A model generated the notes under the pieces. The model saw only the letters and a list, made by a program, of their open reading frames with translations, did no database searches and was not told where the DNA came from. Shown here piece after piece: positions 9,799-20,849 of a stretch of 64,000 nucleotides of DNA. This DNA is from Marinobacter sp. Its GTDB lineage: Bacteria > Pseudomonadota > Gammaproteobacteria > Pseudomonadales > Oleiphilaceae. Within the stretch, counting starts at the first letter, position 1, and every line of letters starts with the position of its first letter. Location: assembly GCA_018402255.1 (NCBI GenBank), contig JAGYIS010000008.1, forward strand, positions 1 to 64,000. Reading direction: 5' to 3'. The translations under genes were made by a program, and so were the position numbers.

Positions 9799-10938
9799 TC
9801 AGGGTTTGCCAAGCCAGTTGCGGGGATTGACTGGTTTGCCGTTCTGGCGCACCTCAAAATAGATGGCCGGGTCCTCGGTGCCGCCTGTGCGACCGGCCAG
9901 AGCCACGGTTTCGCCGGCTGCCACCCAGTCGCCGGGCTCAGTAAACAGACTGCTGCTGTGCCCATAAAGCGTGAGGTAGCCATCGCCATGATCAATGATG
10001 GTCATCAGTCCAAAGCCGCGAAGCCAGTTGGCAAAGACCACTCGGCCATAGTGCACGGCTTTGATTTCGGCGTCTTCCCGGGTGTTCATGATGATGCCGT
10101 TGCGGCGCAGCTTGCCATCGGCATAGGCAGCGCCGTAGTTGCTCACCACGCGGCCTTTGGCGGGCCAGGGCAGGCTGTTGCGAAGAGATTTGAATGGCCT
10201 GGATTCATTGGGCGCCGGTATGCTGGCAATGGCTTGCTGAACTTCCTCAAGCAGCCGCTCCAGACGTTCCCGGTTGGCCTCAAGATCCTCACGTTCGCCG
10301 CGGCGGTTACGTATATCAGTGTTCAGTGCGGCCAGCGTCTGTTCGCGCTCTTTTCTGCTGTCGGCCAGCTGTTGCTGCCGCTGTTCCAGGTTCGCTTCGG
10401 TTTGAGCCAGTTCAATCCGGCTGGCCTGAACTTCCGCTCGGGCTGCCTTCAGCTCCCTGAGGCTGGCCTGAAAGGCTTCAAGGCGCGTAACGGTATCCCG
10501 GCTCAGGTATTCGTAGTAGGACATGGTGCGGGCAATCATGCCCGGCTCGATTTCGTTGAGCAGGATCTTCAGGGCGGGAGCGTCTCCCTCCATCCAGGCG
10601 GCGCGAATCTGTTTTTTCAGGCCCTCGCGCTGCTTTTCCAGGGTAGTCGCCAGTTCGTTTTCCTGTTTTTGCAGTTCAGTCAGCCGCTGCTGCTGTACGT
10701 CGGCCTGAACGCGCAGGCTGCGGCGTTCGCGGGTCAGTTCGCTGATCCTGCGTTCGTTCGCCACCAGCTGTTTTTCGAGGTCACTGCGGTTTTTTTCGGC
10801 ACTGACCAGCCATTTGTCGATGCTGGCAATGCGCTTTTTCAGCGCCTCTACCTGGGCCGGCGTAACGTCCTGTTCGGCATAAACCAACGAGGCCCCCATC
10901 AGGAGGGCCAGCGTTAATATCGCGGAGCGAAGCAACAC
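9799..10938 (-). CDS. envC: Murein hydrolase activator EnvC
   Basis: EnvC activates septal amidases from the periplasm. The 379-residue protein has a signal peptide, a long coiled coil (about 25-250, rich in Glu, Gln, Arg and Leu) and a C-terminal LytM/M23 domain (about 265-375). The domain is degenerate: the first metal-binding His position reads NGIIMNTRED, although DHGDGYLTLYGH and FEVRQNGKPVNP are kept. This fits a non-catalytic activator rather than an endopeptidase. The start codon is GTG. It lies 17 bases after gpmI and 88 bases before the ctpA-like gene. Confidence 0.93.
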   Translation of the reverse strand: MLLRSAILTLALLMGASLVYAEQDVTPAQVEALKKRIASIDKWLVSAEKNRSDLEKQLVANERRISELTRERRSLRVQADVQQQRLTELQKQENELATTLEKQREGLKKQIRAAWMEGDAPALKILLNEIEPGMIARTMSYYEYLSRDTVTRLEAFQASLRELKAARAEVQASRIELAQTEANLEQRQQQLADSRKEREQTLAALNTDIRNRRGEREDLEANRERLERLLEEVQQAIASIPAPNESRPFKSLRNSLPWPAKGRVVSNYGAAYADGKLRRNGIIMNTREDAEIKAVHYGRVVFANWLRGFGLMTIIDHGDGYLTLYGHSSSLFTEPGDWVAAGETVALAGRTGGTEDPAIYFEVRQNGKPVNPRNWLGKP

Positions 10939-10955
10939 CAGCGCGCGCAGCCCGA

Positions 10956-12503
<1,548 letters not shown>

Positions 12504-12673
12504 TATTTCGTCCGGTTGGTTGCGAAAGTAACAGAATTAAAGAGGGTCAGATTGTAACCGTTTTCATTTGCGCAGGCCACGCGGTATAGCTCAAGACGAT
12601 AAATGAAGCCGATGCAACTCGGCTATCGTCACCACCACATCTACCCCGCCTTCTGTGACCGCGCGTGGGTGTG

Positions 12674-12679
12674 TATAAT
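12674..12679 (+). promoter_or_regulatory. Possible -10 element ahead of the rhodanese gene
   Basis: A perfect TATAAT lies 30 bases before the ATG at 12709. A convincing -35 at 16-18 bases is not apparent, so this is offered with low confidence. Confidence 0.35.
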
Positions 12680-12708
12680 CCGGCCAAACCAATCTTCAGG
12701 GTAGTTTC

Positions 12709-13125
12709 ATGGACCGTTTGTTCGAATTCGTTGTTAATCATTACATTCTGGTATCGCTGTTCGTGGCCTTTCTGCTGGCTATTCTGGTGCTGGAGTCGCG
12801 CCGTGGCGGCGCCAAGATTTCGGCTCAGGGCGCGGTGTCACTGATCAACAAGGATGAAGCCGTGGTGGTGGATATTCGCGACCGCAAGGAATTTGGAGAA
12901 GGTCGCATCACCGGCTCCGTCAACATTCCGCTGAACAGCCTGAAAAGTCGCGCTAACGAGCTGAGCAAGTTCAAGGAAAAGCAGATTATTGTGGCCGACA
13001 AGATGGGCCAGCACTCTGCCATGGCGGTAAAGCAACTGAACGCAGAAGGTTATGCGAATGTGCTTCGTCTGAATGGCGGCATCGCGGACTGGAAAGCCAG
13101 CAACCTGCCACTGGTCAAGAAATAA
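12709..13125 (+). CDS. Membrane-anchored rhodanese-like protein lacking the active-site Cys
   Basis: This 138-residue protein has an N-terminal membrane segment (about 8-26, HYILVSLFVAFLLAILVL) followed by one rhodanese domain (about 40-135; VVVDIRDRKEFGEGRI, NIPLNSL). The active-site loop, normally C-x-x-G-x-R/H-S, reads ADKMGQHSA. The Cys position is Asp, so sulfur transfer by the usual mechanism is not possible. The same gene lies upstream of secB in Pseudomonas, usually with a glutaredoxin gene between; that gene is absent here. Its function is unknown. Confidence 0.88.
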   Translation: MDRLFEFVVNHYILVSLFVAFLLAILVLESRRGGAKISAQGAVSLINKDEAVVVDIRDRKEFGEGRITGSVNIPLNSLKSRANELSKFKEKQIIVADKMGQHSAMAVKQLNAEGYANVLRLNGGIADWKASNLPLVKK

Positions 13126-13256
13126 CAGGGCTTGATCTGATTGGCGATCTGACGCACTGTTTCACATTACCGGCCGGGGCCTCGAAGTAGACTGTTCCGG
13201 CAAACGTGACTATAACAACGGGCCTCGCCCTTACTACGAGAACGAAAGGACTGATC

Positions 13257-13754
13257 ATGGCTGAGAATCAGCAAGCCGCAGGCAACGAAAACCAGAACCA
13301 ACCCCAGTTTGCCCTTCAGCGTATTTATGTGAAGGACCTGTCTTTTGAATCCCCGAACTCTCCGACGGTTTTTCAGGAGCAGTGGAAACCACAGGTAAAT
13401 CTGGATCTGAACACGTCACACAACAAAATCAGCGACAATCAGTATGAAGTGGTGCTGTCTCTGACCGTGACTGCGAAAATGGGCGAGAAAGTCGCTTACA
13501 TCGTTGAGATCCAGCAGGCGGGCGTGTTCATGGTTTCCGGTATTGAAGGTCCGCAGCTGGGCCAGATGCTGGGCGCTTACTGCCCGACCATTCTGTTCCC
13601 TTATGCTCGTGAAGCCATTGACGGTATCGTCAACAAAGGCAGCTTCCCGGCCTTGATGCTGGCGCCGGTGAACTTTGACGCCATCTACGCCCAGGCGCTC
13701 AAACGCAAGCAGGAAGAAGCCGCAGGCGAAGCGAAAGAAGAGCAGACCCATTAA
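13257..13754 (+). CDS. secB: Protein-export chaperone SecB
   Basis: SecB is a homotetrameric cytosolic chaperone that holds preproteins unfolded and hands them to SecA. The 165-residue protein has the family core [19 protein letters not shown] and the typical [24 protein letters not shown] segment in its second half. I chose the ATG at 13257, which follows a GAAAGGA ribosome-binding site; the frame runs open upstream to 13206. An intrinsic terminator stands 25 bases after the stop. Confidence 0.97.
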   Translation: MAENQQAAGNENQNQPQFALQRIYVKDLSFESPNSPTVFQEQWKPQVNLDLNTSHNKISDNQYEVVLSLTVTAKMGEKVAYIVEIQQAGVFMVSGIEGPQLGQMLGAYCPTILFPYAREAIDGIVNKGSFPALMLAPVNFDAIYAQALKRKQEEAAGEAKEEQTH

Positions 13755-13778
13755 ACGTTTAGCTTTCTGGAAATTTGA

Positions 13779-13804
13779 AAAACCGGCCAAGGCCGGTTTT
13801 TTTG
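13779..13804 (+). terminator. Intrinsic terminator after secB
   Basis: The stem AAACCGGCC / GGCCGGTTT with an AA loop is followed by a run of Ts to 13803. It is placed directly after secB. Confidence 0.9.
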
Positions 13805-13851
13805 TGTTCGCTTGATATTCGTCGATGGCACTTGATCTATAACAAAAACTA

Positions 13852-13870
13852 AACAATAATCGTTCGCATT
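13852..13870 (+). promoter_or_regulatory. Possible Fur box ahead of the haem-uptake locus
   Basis: The sequence AACAATAATCGTTCGCATT contains ATAATC-GTT followed by CGCATT, resembling Fur sites of the AATGAGAATCATTCGCATT kind. It lies about 20 bases before the receptor start, where a repressor could block the promoter. It is an imperfect match; the call rests partly on the expected iron control of haem uptake. Confidence 0.45.
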
Positions 13871-13890
13871 ACGTTTATTGGTGAGTGGTC

Positions 13891-15894
13891 ATGATGAATT
13901 CAAAAGACGGTCTCCGGCGGTGGTCGCTGTTCTTTTTGCTTTTAGGAGGCTCCGGCAATCTGGTTGCCGAGGCCTTCTATCTGGATGAGCTGGTTGTCAC
14001 TGGAACGAGAACGGAGCGTAAGTTGTTGGATGCTCCTGTACGCACCGAGGTCGTCACCGCTCAAGAACTTGAGAAAACCCATGCGCGAAGTGTGAAAGAG
14101 GCGCTGGAGAACGTGCCTGGGCTTCAGTTGAGGGAAATTCACGGAAAGCCCGGGTATGAGGTTTGGTTGCAGGGCGTTGAGGCTGACCGGGTTCTAGTGC
14201 TGATCGATGGTATGCCAATTACTGCTACGACTGGTTCATCGGTCGATGTCAGCCAGTTGGCTGTTCTTGATATCGAGCGTGTTGAATTGGTCAAAGGGGC
14301 GGTGTCGGCTCAATACGGTAGTGCCGGTATTGGTGGGGTCGTTAACATTATTACCCGTCCACCGGCCTCCGGGCTCTCCGGTCAGTTCACCACCGATATC
14401 GGTAGCTATGGCGATCAGAACCCCTCCGGCGAAAAAGCCGACCCTGCGCGATATTCGGCCCGGGCCACTATCCAGGGAGGCAATGAACAGCTGGCCCTGC
14501 GTTTATCTGCGTCACACCAGCATTCCGATGGCATTGATCCGGAACCGGAGACCTGGGCCCGCCCGGGTGATGAATATGATCGCACCGATATCAGCTTCCG
14601 CACCGACTGGTCTCCGAGCGGCAACCACCGACTGAGCGCCGCGGTCGCCCGGTTCGAGGAGGAGTCCGGGTCACGGTTCACCGAACGCAACCCGCCTTTT
14701 TTCGTCAATCAGGGTAAGGATGAAGCGGTCACTCGCACCCGCTATACCCTCTCTGGCGATCATGGTCGCAATTCCGATTTGCGTGCCGGTTGGTCCGCCG
14801 TCCATGAGATCCTGAACGACGATACCTTGAAGTATACCGGCGGCGGGGTCTTTGATGACCGTCGTGCCGAATCCAGGTTGTCCCGTTTCTCGGCCCATCT
14901 GGGCAAGCCGGTAGGGCTCAGTCACCACCTGCAGGGTGGTGTCGATTTCAATCGCGAAACGCTCAATCAGACCAAGGACGGCGCTTCCGAGCTGGGCGCC
15001 GAACCTCGCCGACAACGTGAGAGCCAGGAAGTCTGGGTTCAGGACACCTGGATGCCCACCGCGAATCTTGAGTTGGTACCCGGCGTCCGGCTCCAGAATG
15101 ACTCCGATTTCGGAACCCACTCGGCACCGAAGATCAATGCGCGTTACGACCTGGTCCGGAGCGATTCCCTGACCGGCTTTCTTCGTGGTGGTGTTGGCGC
15201 CGGATACCGGGTTCCGAATCTGAAGGAACGGCATTTTACCTTTGACCACAGCCAGCTTGGCTACATCGTGCAGGGGACTCCCGATTTGCAGCCGGAGGAG
15301 TCCGTCAGCTATCAGTTTGGCGGGGGGCTGTCCTGGAACCGGACGATGTGGCTGGAAGCGAACGCCTTCGTTAACGACATCAAGCAGTTGATTCAGACTT
15401 CACCCGATGCTGAGGCCACCCAGGCACGGAACGACGGTGTTCAGGTTTTCAGTTATGAAAATCTTGCCGAGGCAAGGACCTGGGGGATCGAGACCACCGC
15501 TGGCTGGGAACCCTCCGGGAACTGGCGGCTCACCGCCGGCTATACCCTGACCCGAACCGAAGACGTAGCGACCGGCGATGAACTCAATCGCCGCCCGAGG
15601 CATCAGGCCCGCCTCGGACTGGATGGTCCGCTTGGACTGCAAGGCCTGTCCTGGAGCGCCCGGCTTCGCTACCAGAGTAAAGAGTTCGTGGATGCTGCCG
15701 CCGGAACCGAATCCCCGGGGTATACAACAGCCGACCTTAAACTGAATTACCGGTTTTCAGACCAGCTCCGGCTGTTTGCCGGGGCTGACAACATCACCGA
15801 CGAACAGCGCGATTTTTCCAATGCCAGCGAAGATTTCAGACCGGTTGCCGGGCGTTTTCTCTACGCCGGGCTGACGGTTTCCTTTGGCGAATGA
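13891..15894 (+). CDS. TonB-dependent haem/haemoglobin receptor
   Basis: This 667-residue outer-membrane receptor imports haem using TonB energy. It has a signal peptide, a TonB box near LDELVVTGTR, a plug domain (about 35-165, ending GSAGIGGVVNIIT) and a C-terminal beta-barrel ending in a strand (FLYAGLTVSFGE). In the barrel, YRVPNLKERHF and GTPDLQPEES correspond to the FRAP and NPDL boxes of haem receptors, with candidate His residues between them. GGTGAG precedes the ATG at 13891; GTG at 13885 is also possible. It leads the HmuY-HmuS-HmuTUV genes, which supports haem as the substrate (hmuR/hemR-type). Confidence 0.88.
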   Translation: MMNSKDGLRRWSLFFLLLGGSGNLVAEAFYLDELVVTGTRTERKLLDAPVRTEVVTAQELEKTHARSVKEALENVPGLQLREIHGKPGYEVWLQGVEADRVLVLIDGMPITATTGSSVDVSQLAVLDIERVELVKGAVSAQYGSAGIGGVVNIITRPPASGLSGQFTTDIGSYGDQNPSGEKADPARYSARATIQGGNEQLALRLSASHQHSDGIDPEPETWARPGDEYDRTDISFRTDWSPSGNHRLSAAVARFEEESGSRFTERNPPFFVNQGKDEAVTRTRYTLSGDHGRNSDLRAGWSAVHEILNDDTLKYTGGGVFDDRRAESRLSRFSAHLGKPVGLSHHLQGGVDFNRETLNQTKDGASELGAEPRRQRESQEVWVQDTWMPTANLELVPGVRLQNDSDFGTHSAPKINARYDLVRSDSLTGFLRGGVGAGYRVPNLKERHFTFDHSQLGYIVQGTPDLQPEESVSYQFGGGLSWNRTMWLEANAFVNDIKQLIQTSPDAEATQARNDGVQVFSYENLAEARTWGIETTAGWEPSGNWRLTAGYTLTRTEDVATGDELNRRPRHQARLGLDGPLGLQGLSWSARLRYQSKEFVDAAAGTESPGYTTADLKLNYRFSDQLRLFAGADNITDEQRDFSNASEDFRPVAGRFLYAGLTVSFGE

Positions 15895-15932
15895 TGCCTG
15901 ACCACCAAAAAAACGATAGGAAGGAGATATCC

Positions 15933-17072
15933 ATGGATCTTTTTGATACCAGACCCCCGGCCATTGTGCTGGCTGCCCTGGCTCTAACGGCTTGTGGCGG
16001 GGGCAGCGACAACTCCATCGCGGAGAACGATGCAGATAATGTCAGCCGTTTTTCCGAGCAGTTGATGCCTGCGGCAACTGAGACCGTCTACCTGAATCTG
16101 GAAACCGGAGAGATGGTGGAGGAAGGCGACGATTGGCAGATCGCGGCGAACCGTTTGAACTTCAAGGTGAACAGTGGTGCTTCCGGAAATGGCAGCGTTG
16201 TTGGCGCCCTGGCAATTGCCCAGGACGATTTCTATGACGGTAGCGGTGATCCCGATGCGAACGTGTTCACCAACGCGACCGCCAACTCCGAGGAGGAACA
16301 TCTGCTGGGCATTCTCGAAGCACCGGGGAGCTGGCAGGAGGATGCCTTCGCCAGTGCGTTTGGGTCTTCAGATAGCTGGTCTCAATACGACTTTGCCACG
16401 GGCGTGATCAGCGAGGCCGAAGATGTTGGCTATCTGGTGCGCTCTGCTGAGGGAAACAGCTATGCCCGAATGCGGGTTGTCGACTTCGACTTTCCGACTC
16501 GGGATACAAGTATACCTGGTATTCGAGATTTCACTTTCGAGTTTGATGTGCAGGCAGCGGGCGCGACCCAATTTGGTGGTTCCCCGGTAACGTTCACTGC
16601 GCCAACAGGGTACGCCGAGAACGACGGAGGGGATGTTTGCTTCGATTTTGACTCTGCTTCCGTTGTCGATTGTGAAACCAGCGAGGTCTGGGATGTCCAG
16701 GTCGGCTTCTCCGGTCGCGACTGGTATCTGAAATCCAACAGCGGGGTATCCGGCAACGGCAGTGGCGGCGCCTCCGACCCGATGACCTGGGCCGAACTTT
16801 CTGCCAATGACAGCGATCCGGGTGTTCCACAGCTCTATAACACGGACTCAACCGGCGGGGTATTCACGGATAACACCTGGTACGCCTACAACCTGACCAA
16901 TCAGCATAAGATCTGGCCGAATTTCCGGACCTTCCTGATTAAGGCCGATGCCGATGATCCTGAGTCGACGGTCTGGGCGCTGCAGATTGTCGGCTACTAC
17001 GACCAGAACGGAACAAGTGGCCAGCCCACGGTGCGTTGGTTGCCCGTTGAACTTCAGCAGGCGCAGGAGTAA
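15933..17072 (+). CDS. HmuY-like haem-binding lipoprotein with two tandem domains
   Basis: This 379-residue protein begins with a lipoprotein signal ending in ALTAC, so it should be anchored to a membrane and probably exposed. Two related segments of the HmuY fold follow. The first (about 40-215) has DDWQIAANRLNFKVNSGASGN. The second (about 220-379) repeats the pattern with EVWDVQVGFSGRDWYLKSNS and GVSGNGSGG, then HKIWPNFRTFLIKAD. HmuY proteins are haemophores passing haem to a receptor. The ATG at 15933 has an unusually strong ribosome-binding site (AGGAAGGAGATAT). The stop is four bases before the HmuS start. The family call is good; haem binding by either domain is inferred. Confidence 0.8.
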   Translation: MDLFDTRPPAIVLAALALTACGGGSDNSIAENDADNVSRFSEQLMPAATETVYLNLETGEMVEEGDDWQIAANRLNFKVNSGASGNGSVVGALAIAQDDFYDGSGDPDANVFTNATANSEEEHLLGILEAPGSWQEDAFASAFGSSDSWSQYDFATGVISEAEDVGYLVRSAEGNSYARMRVVDFDFPTRDTSIPGIRDFTFEFDVQAAGATQFGGSPVTFTAPTGYAENDGGDVCFDFDSASVVDCETSEVWDVQVGFSGRDWYLKSNSGVSGNGSGGASDPMTWAELSANDSDPGVPQLYNTDSTGGVFTDNTWYAYNLTNQHKIWPNFRTFLIKADADDPESTVWALQIVGYYDQNGTSGQPTVRWLPVELQQAQE

Positions 17073-17076
17073 TCCC

Positions 17077-18150
17077 ATGCAACAGACAGCGATGGCAACA
17101 GGCACGGCAACCGATTCGCTCGCAGCGCGCTGGCGGACACTGGAGGAAGCAGAGCCAAATATGAGGGTCCGTCAGATGGCGGATAAGTTGGGGGTGAGCG
17201 AGATGGAATTGGTTCGGCTGCGTGGCGGCGACGCACTGATTCCTCTCAAGGACAATTTCGGGGATCTTCTCAAGGCCCTTGAGAACGTCGGTCCGGTCAT
17301 GATTCTGAGCCGCAACAACGAAGTGGTCCATGAAGTGACCGGCACCTTCAAGGATTTCACCAGCGGAAGGTCCGGGGCCATGGGGCTGGCCGTTGGTGAG
17401 ATCGACATCCGCGTGTTTTTCAAACACTGGGCCTATGGCTACCGGGTGCAGGAAAAGGTTCGCTCCGGTTTGAGGGAGAGTCTGCAGTTCTTCGACCAGT
17501 ACGGGGCTGCGGTCCACAAAATCTACCGGGTTGGCGATACCGATGGCGAGGCATGGGAGCGCCTGGTCCATTCCTTCGCAGATCAAGAGCTGCGGCCGTT
17601 CAAGCCTCAGGGCACCCGCCCGGTTCCTCAACGGGTCGCGCCAGAAGCGGTTAACGCGGAGGTTCTTCGCGAGGGCTGGCGGGAGCTCAAGGATGTCCAT
17701 CATTTCGGTGCGCTTCTGAAGCGGGCCGGTACTGATCGGCTGACGGCGCTGGAACTGTTGAGAGGCGAATGGGCTACCGAGCTTGAGCGAACCGATGGCG
17801 ACGTGCTGGACCGGCTACTGGAGCTGCTTCGGGATGCTCAGTGCCCAGCTATGTTCTTCGTTGGCAATCCCGGGATCGTGCAGATTTTCACGGGCAAGGT
17901 GGCCAATTTGCGCCGCACCGGTCCCTGGATGAACGTTCTGGACACCGGCTTTAACTTGCACGCCAACACCGAATTAATCCGGCACTGGTGGCTGGTCCGG
18001 CGCCCCTCCGCAGACGGCATCATTACCTCTGTGGAAGCGTTCAATGCCGACGGCGAGCTGGTGTTGACGGTGTTCGGGGAGCGTAAGCCGGGTACCCCGG
18101 AATCCGGGTTCTGGCGGGAACAGGCGGCCGCGCTGGAGACGTTGTTATGA
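17077..18150 (+). CDS. hmuS: Haemin-degrading factor HmuS/HemS
   Basis: This 357-residue cytosolic protein belongs to the HemS/ChuS/HmuS family, which binds imported haem and helps degrade or traffic it. The family's two-repeat structure is visible: N-terminal KLGVSEMELVRLRGG and GPVMILSRNNEVVHE, then C-terminal CPAMFFVGNPGIVQIFTGKV and WMNVLDTGFNLHA. A conserved His region (VFFKHWAYGY) is near the centre. The start at 17077 follows CAGGAGT; the frame is open upstream but overlaps the HmuY-like gene. Its stop overlaps the next gene (ATGA). Confidence 0.93.
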   Translation: MQQTAMATGTATDSLAARWRTLEEAEPNMRVRQMADKLGVSEMELVRLRGGDALIPLKDNFGDLLKALENVGPVMILSRNNEVVHEVTGTFKDFTSGRSGAMGLAVGEIDIRVFFKHWAYGYRVQEKVRSGLRESLQFFDQYGAAVHKIYRVGDTDGEAWERLVHSFADQELRPFKPQGTRPVPQRVAPEAVNAEVLREGWRELKDVHHFGALLKRAGTDRLTALELLRGEWATELERTDGDVLDRLLELLRDAQCPAMFFVGNPGIVQIFTGKVANLRRTGPWMNVLDTGFNLHANTELIRHWWLVRRPSADGIITSVEAFNADGELVLTVFGERKPGTPESGFWREQAAALETLL

Positions 18151-19001
18151 TCTTTCGGGTTGTTGCGTGGTTCCTGTTGGCGACAGTATTCGTGTCTTCC
18201 GCTCAAGCGGGAGATCCGCCCCGGGTTGTGACCGCTGACGGCGCCATTACCGAGATCGTCTATCGGCTGGGTCTGGAATCACTGTTGGTGGGGGTGGACA
18301 CCACCAGCGGATATCCGGAACAGACCGAGTCTCTTCCGAAGGTCGGTTACCTGAGGGCGCTGCCCTTTGAAGGAGTGCTGGCCCTGAAGCCGGATTTGTT
18401 AATTACCTCCGAGCAGGCCGCTCCGGAAGAGAATCTGGACCGCCTGGCAAGGGCCGGTGTTCAAGTGGAGAAGCTGCCTTCGGCATGGACGCCGAAAGCA
18501 GCACTGGAGCGGATCGAGTCTGTGGGCCGCTTGCTGGGAAGCGAAGAAAGGGCTGTGCGGCTGGCTTCTGACCTGCGGTCAAAGATCAACCGGATTCAGC
18601 AGGCATCGTCGGCCAGGGGAAGCGAGCCAAAGGTGCTCTTTATTCTTGCAGCAGGTAATCACTCGGTGATGCTGGCGGGGGAGGGCACGGCTGCTGCAGC
18701 ACTGCTGGACTCTATCGACGCGGTAAATGCGGTGTCCGGAATCCAGGGCTATAAGCCGGCAAATCGGGAAGCGATCCTGGCCTCGCAGCCGGATGCCATT
18801 GTGATTGCGGAATCCACATCGGGCCAGTTCGAGATCCGATCCTGGCCGGAGGTGGAGCGTCTTGACGCCTGGCAAAACGGGCGCCGGCTGGTGGCAGACA
18901 GCATGATGCTGTTGGGTTTTGGCCCGCGCCTGCCCGATGCGATGGCTGCGGTGAACGAAGTATTGCCTGCGCCATCGAATGTGGCAGCCAATGATTCGTG
19001 A
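18147..19001 (+). CDS. hmuT: Haem ABC transporter, periplasmic binding protein HmuT
   Basis: This 284-residue protein has a signal peptide (VVAWFLLATVFVSSAQA) and the class III solute-binding fold shared with BtuF and FhuD. Recognisable features are VVTADGAITEIVYRLG at the mature N terminus, VGYLRALPFEGVLALKPDLLI (with the Tyr expected to coordinate haem) and a C-terminal RPL-type lobe. It delivers haem to the HmuUV transporter. It overlaps hmuS by four bases and the permease gene by 23 bases if the latter starts at 18979. Confidence 0.92.
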   Translation: MIFRVVAWFLLATVFVSSAQAGDPPRVVTADGAITEIVYRLGLESLLVGVDTTSGYPEQTESLPKVGYLRALPFEGVLALKPDLLITSEQAAPEENLDRLARAGVQVEKLPSAWTPKAALERIESVGRLLGSEERAVRLASDLRSKINRIQQASSARGSEPKVLFILAAGNHSVMLAGEGTAAAALLDSIDAVNAVSGIQGYKPANREAILASQPDAIVIAESTSGQFEIRSWPEVERLDAWQNGRRLVADSMMLLGFGPRLPDAMAAVNEVLPAPSNVAANDS

Positions 19002-20028
19002 CGCCGCAGGCCGACTCGGTTTTGCGCCATCCCTCGCGATTGTGATCTCAGCTGCGGTTATTGTGGCCCTGGTGTCCATCACTAGCGGAGCCTATCCGCT
19101 GTCGGTCGCTGATATCCTGAGCGTGATCACCAGCCGTGAAGCCAGCGATCCGGTAGCGTCAATGGTCCTGCTGGAAGTGCGCATGCCGAGACTCTTGCTG
19201 GGCTTTCTGGTCGGAGCGGTGCTGGCGGTCTCGGGGGCCCTTCTGCAGGGCCTGTTTCGTAATCCATTGGCCGACCCGGGGCTGATCGGGGTCTCCGCCG
19301 GTGCGTCCCTGGCCGCTATTGCGGTGATCGTGCTGGGCAATACCTGGCTTGGTGGCTGGCTGGCCATGACTGGCGAATGGGCTCTGCCCATTGCGGCTTT
19401 TTTCGGAGGCAGCTGTACTGTGCTGCTGGCCTGGCGCATTGCCAATCGGTTCGGGCAGACCTCGGTGGCAACCCTGCTACTGGCCGGTATCGCGATTAAC
19501 GCCGTGGCAGGTGCCGCCACTGGCCTTCTGACGTTTTACGCCAACGATGAAGAGCTGCGTTCGCTGACCTTCTGGACCATGGGCAGCCTCGGCCACGCCG
19601 GCTGGGACGATCTTTTGGTGGGCGCTCCATTCATGCTGTTGGCATTGTTTGTCGCTCCCTGGCTGGCCCGCCCACTGGATGCTTTTTTACTGGGAGAGTC
19701 GGTGGTCGGGCATCTGGGTTACCGCACTGATACCGTCAAGAAGGCCGCTATCCTGGTGGTCGGCCTGGGGGTCGGAGCGGCTGTTGCTGTAAGTGGGCTG
19801 ATCGGGTTTGTCGGGTTGGTGGTGCCCCACCTGGTTCGTCAGTTGCTCGGGGCCAGTCACCGGGTGGTGCTGCCGCTCAGTGCCCTGGTGGGGGGGACCC
19901 TTCTGGTGGCCGCCGATTCCCTGGCAAGGGTGGTGGTAGCGCCGGCGGAGTTGCCCATTGGCCTGATGATGGCGCTGATCGGTGGGCCCTTCTTCCTGGC
20001 ACTTCTGTTGAGGACAAAGGTGATCTGA
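18979..20028 (+). CDS. hmuU: Haem ABC transporter permease HmuU
   Basis: This FecCD-family inner-membrane permease of 349 residues has about ten hydrophobic segments. The family signatures are RMPRLLLGFLVGAVLAVSGALLQGLFRNPLADPGLIG and, near the C terminus, VSGLIGFVGLVVPHLVRQLLG. It forms the channel for haem brought by HmuT. The start could be 18979 or the ATG at 18991; neither has a clear ribosome-binding site, which fits translational coupling with hmuT. It abuts hmuV. Confidence 0.93.
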   Translation: MWQPMIRDAAGRLGFAPSLAIVISAAVIVALVSITSGAYPLSVADILSVITSREASDPVASMVLLEVRMPRLLLGFLVGAVLAVSGALLQGLFRNPLADPGLIGVSAGASLAAIAVIVLGNTWLGGWLAMTGEWALPIAAFFGGSCTVLLAWRIANRFGQTSVATLLLAGIAINAVAGAATGLLTFYANDEELRSLTFWTMGSLGHAGWDDLLVGAPFMLLALFVAPWLARPLDAFLLGESVVGHLGYRTDTVKKAAILVVGLGVGAAVAVSGLIGFVGLVVPHLVRQLLGASHRVVLPLSALVGGTLLVAADSLARVVVAPAELPIGLMMALIGGPFFLALLLRTKVI

Positions 20029-20849
20029 TGGTTCTTTCCGTTAACAGCGTCAGCGTCTCACTGGGGCGTTCCCGGATCGTGAATGACATCGATTGTTACC
20101 TGCGGGCAGGAGAGCTGTTGATGCTCCTGGGTCCGAATGGCGCTGGTAAATCAACGTTGCTGAAGGCGATCAGTGGCGATCTTCCCTACGTTGGGAGTGT
20201 CCGTTTTGCAGGCCGGGAGCTTGGACAATGGCGCCCGGAATGGCTGGCACGGCAGCGTGCCGTGATGCCCCAGAGGGTGGAGGTGAATTTTCCGTTGACG
20301 GTGGAGGAGGTCGTACGCCTTGGCCGACCCAAAACAGCGTCTGTTGGCAGTGACCCCGTGGTCGATCAGCTGATGAGCGAACTGGATATTGGTCACCTGA
20401 GGCATCGGCTGGTTCCCGCTCTGTCAGGGGGGGAGCAGCAGCGACTGCAACTGGCACGGGTTCTGGCCCAGATCATAGACAGTCCAGGAGACAGGCTGCT
20501 GTTGCTGGATGAATGCACATCCGCCCTTGACCCGGCGCATCAGCAAATGGTGCTGGAGCTTGTTCATCGCCTGGCGAAGAACCAGGGCATAGCCGTACTG
20601 GCGGTTGTACACGACCTGAACCTTGCCGCCCAATTTGCGGATCGCCTGCTGGTGATGAAGGCCGGATGTCTTGTTCACGAAGGCTCAGCCAGGGAGGTGC
20701 TTACGCCTGACCTGCTCGAAGCCGTCTACGGGTTTACGGCCAGGGTGATTGAGTTGGATGAAGGTTACCCTATGGTGGTGCCCCGGCGTGGGGGGCTCCC
20801 GAATGCTTATCTGGCACCCGGGAATCCTAGCTGCCGCCAGGCCTCGTAA
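20028..20849 (+). CDS. hmuV: Haem ABC transporter ATP-binding protein HmuV
   Basis: This 273-residue ATPase powers HmuU. Walker A is GPNGAGKST (35-43), the signature motif is [17 protein letters not shown], and Walker B is [12 protein letters not shown] with the catalytic Glu, followed by the His switch [10 protein letters not shown]. It ends the haem-uptake run and overlaps the convergent trmL gene by 43 bases, so the two 3' ends are antisense to each other. No terminator is visible in this compact junction. Confidence 0.94.
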   Translation: MVLSVNSVSVSLGRSRIVNDIDCYLRAGELLMLLGPNGAGKSTLLKAISGDLPYVGSVRFAGRELGQWRPEWLARQRAVMPQRVEVNFPLTVEEVVRLGRPKTASVGSDPVVDQLMSELDIGHLRHRLVPALSGGEQQRLQLARVLAQIIDSPGDRLLLLDECTSALDPAHQQMVLELVHRLAKNQGIAVLAVVHDLNLAAQFADRLLVMKAGCLVHEGSAREVLTPDLLEAVYGFTARVIELDEGYPMVVPRRGGLPNAYLAPGNPSCRQAS

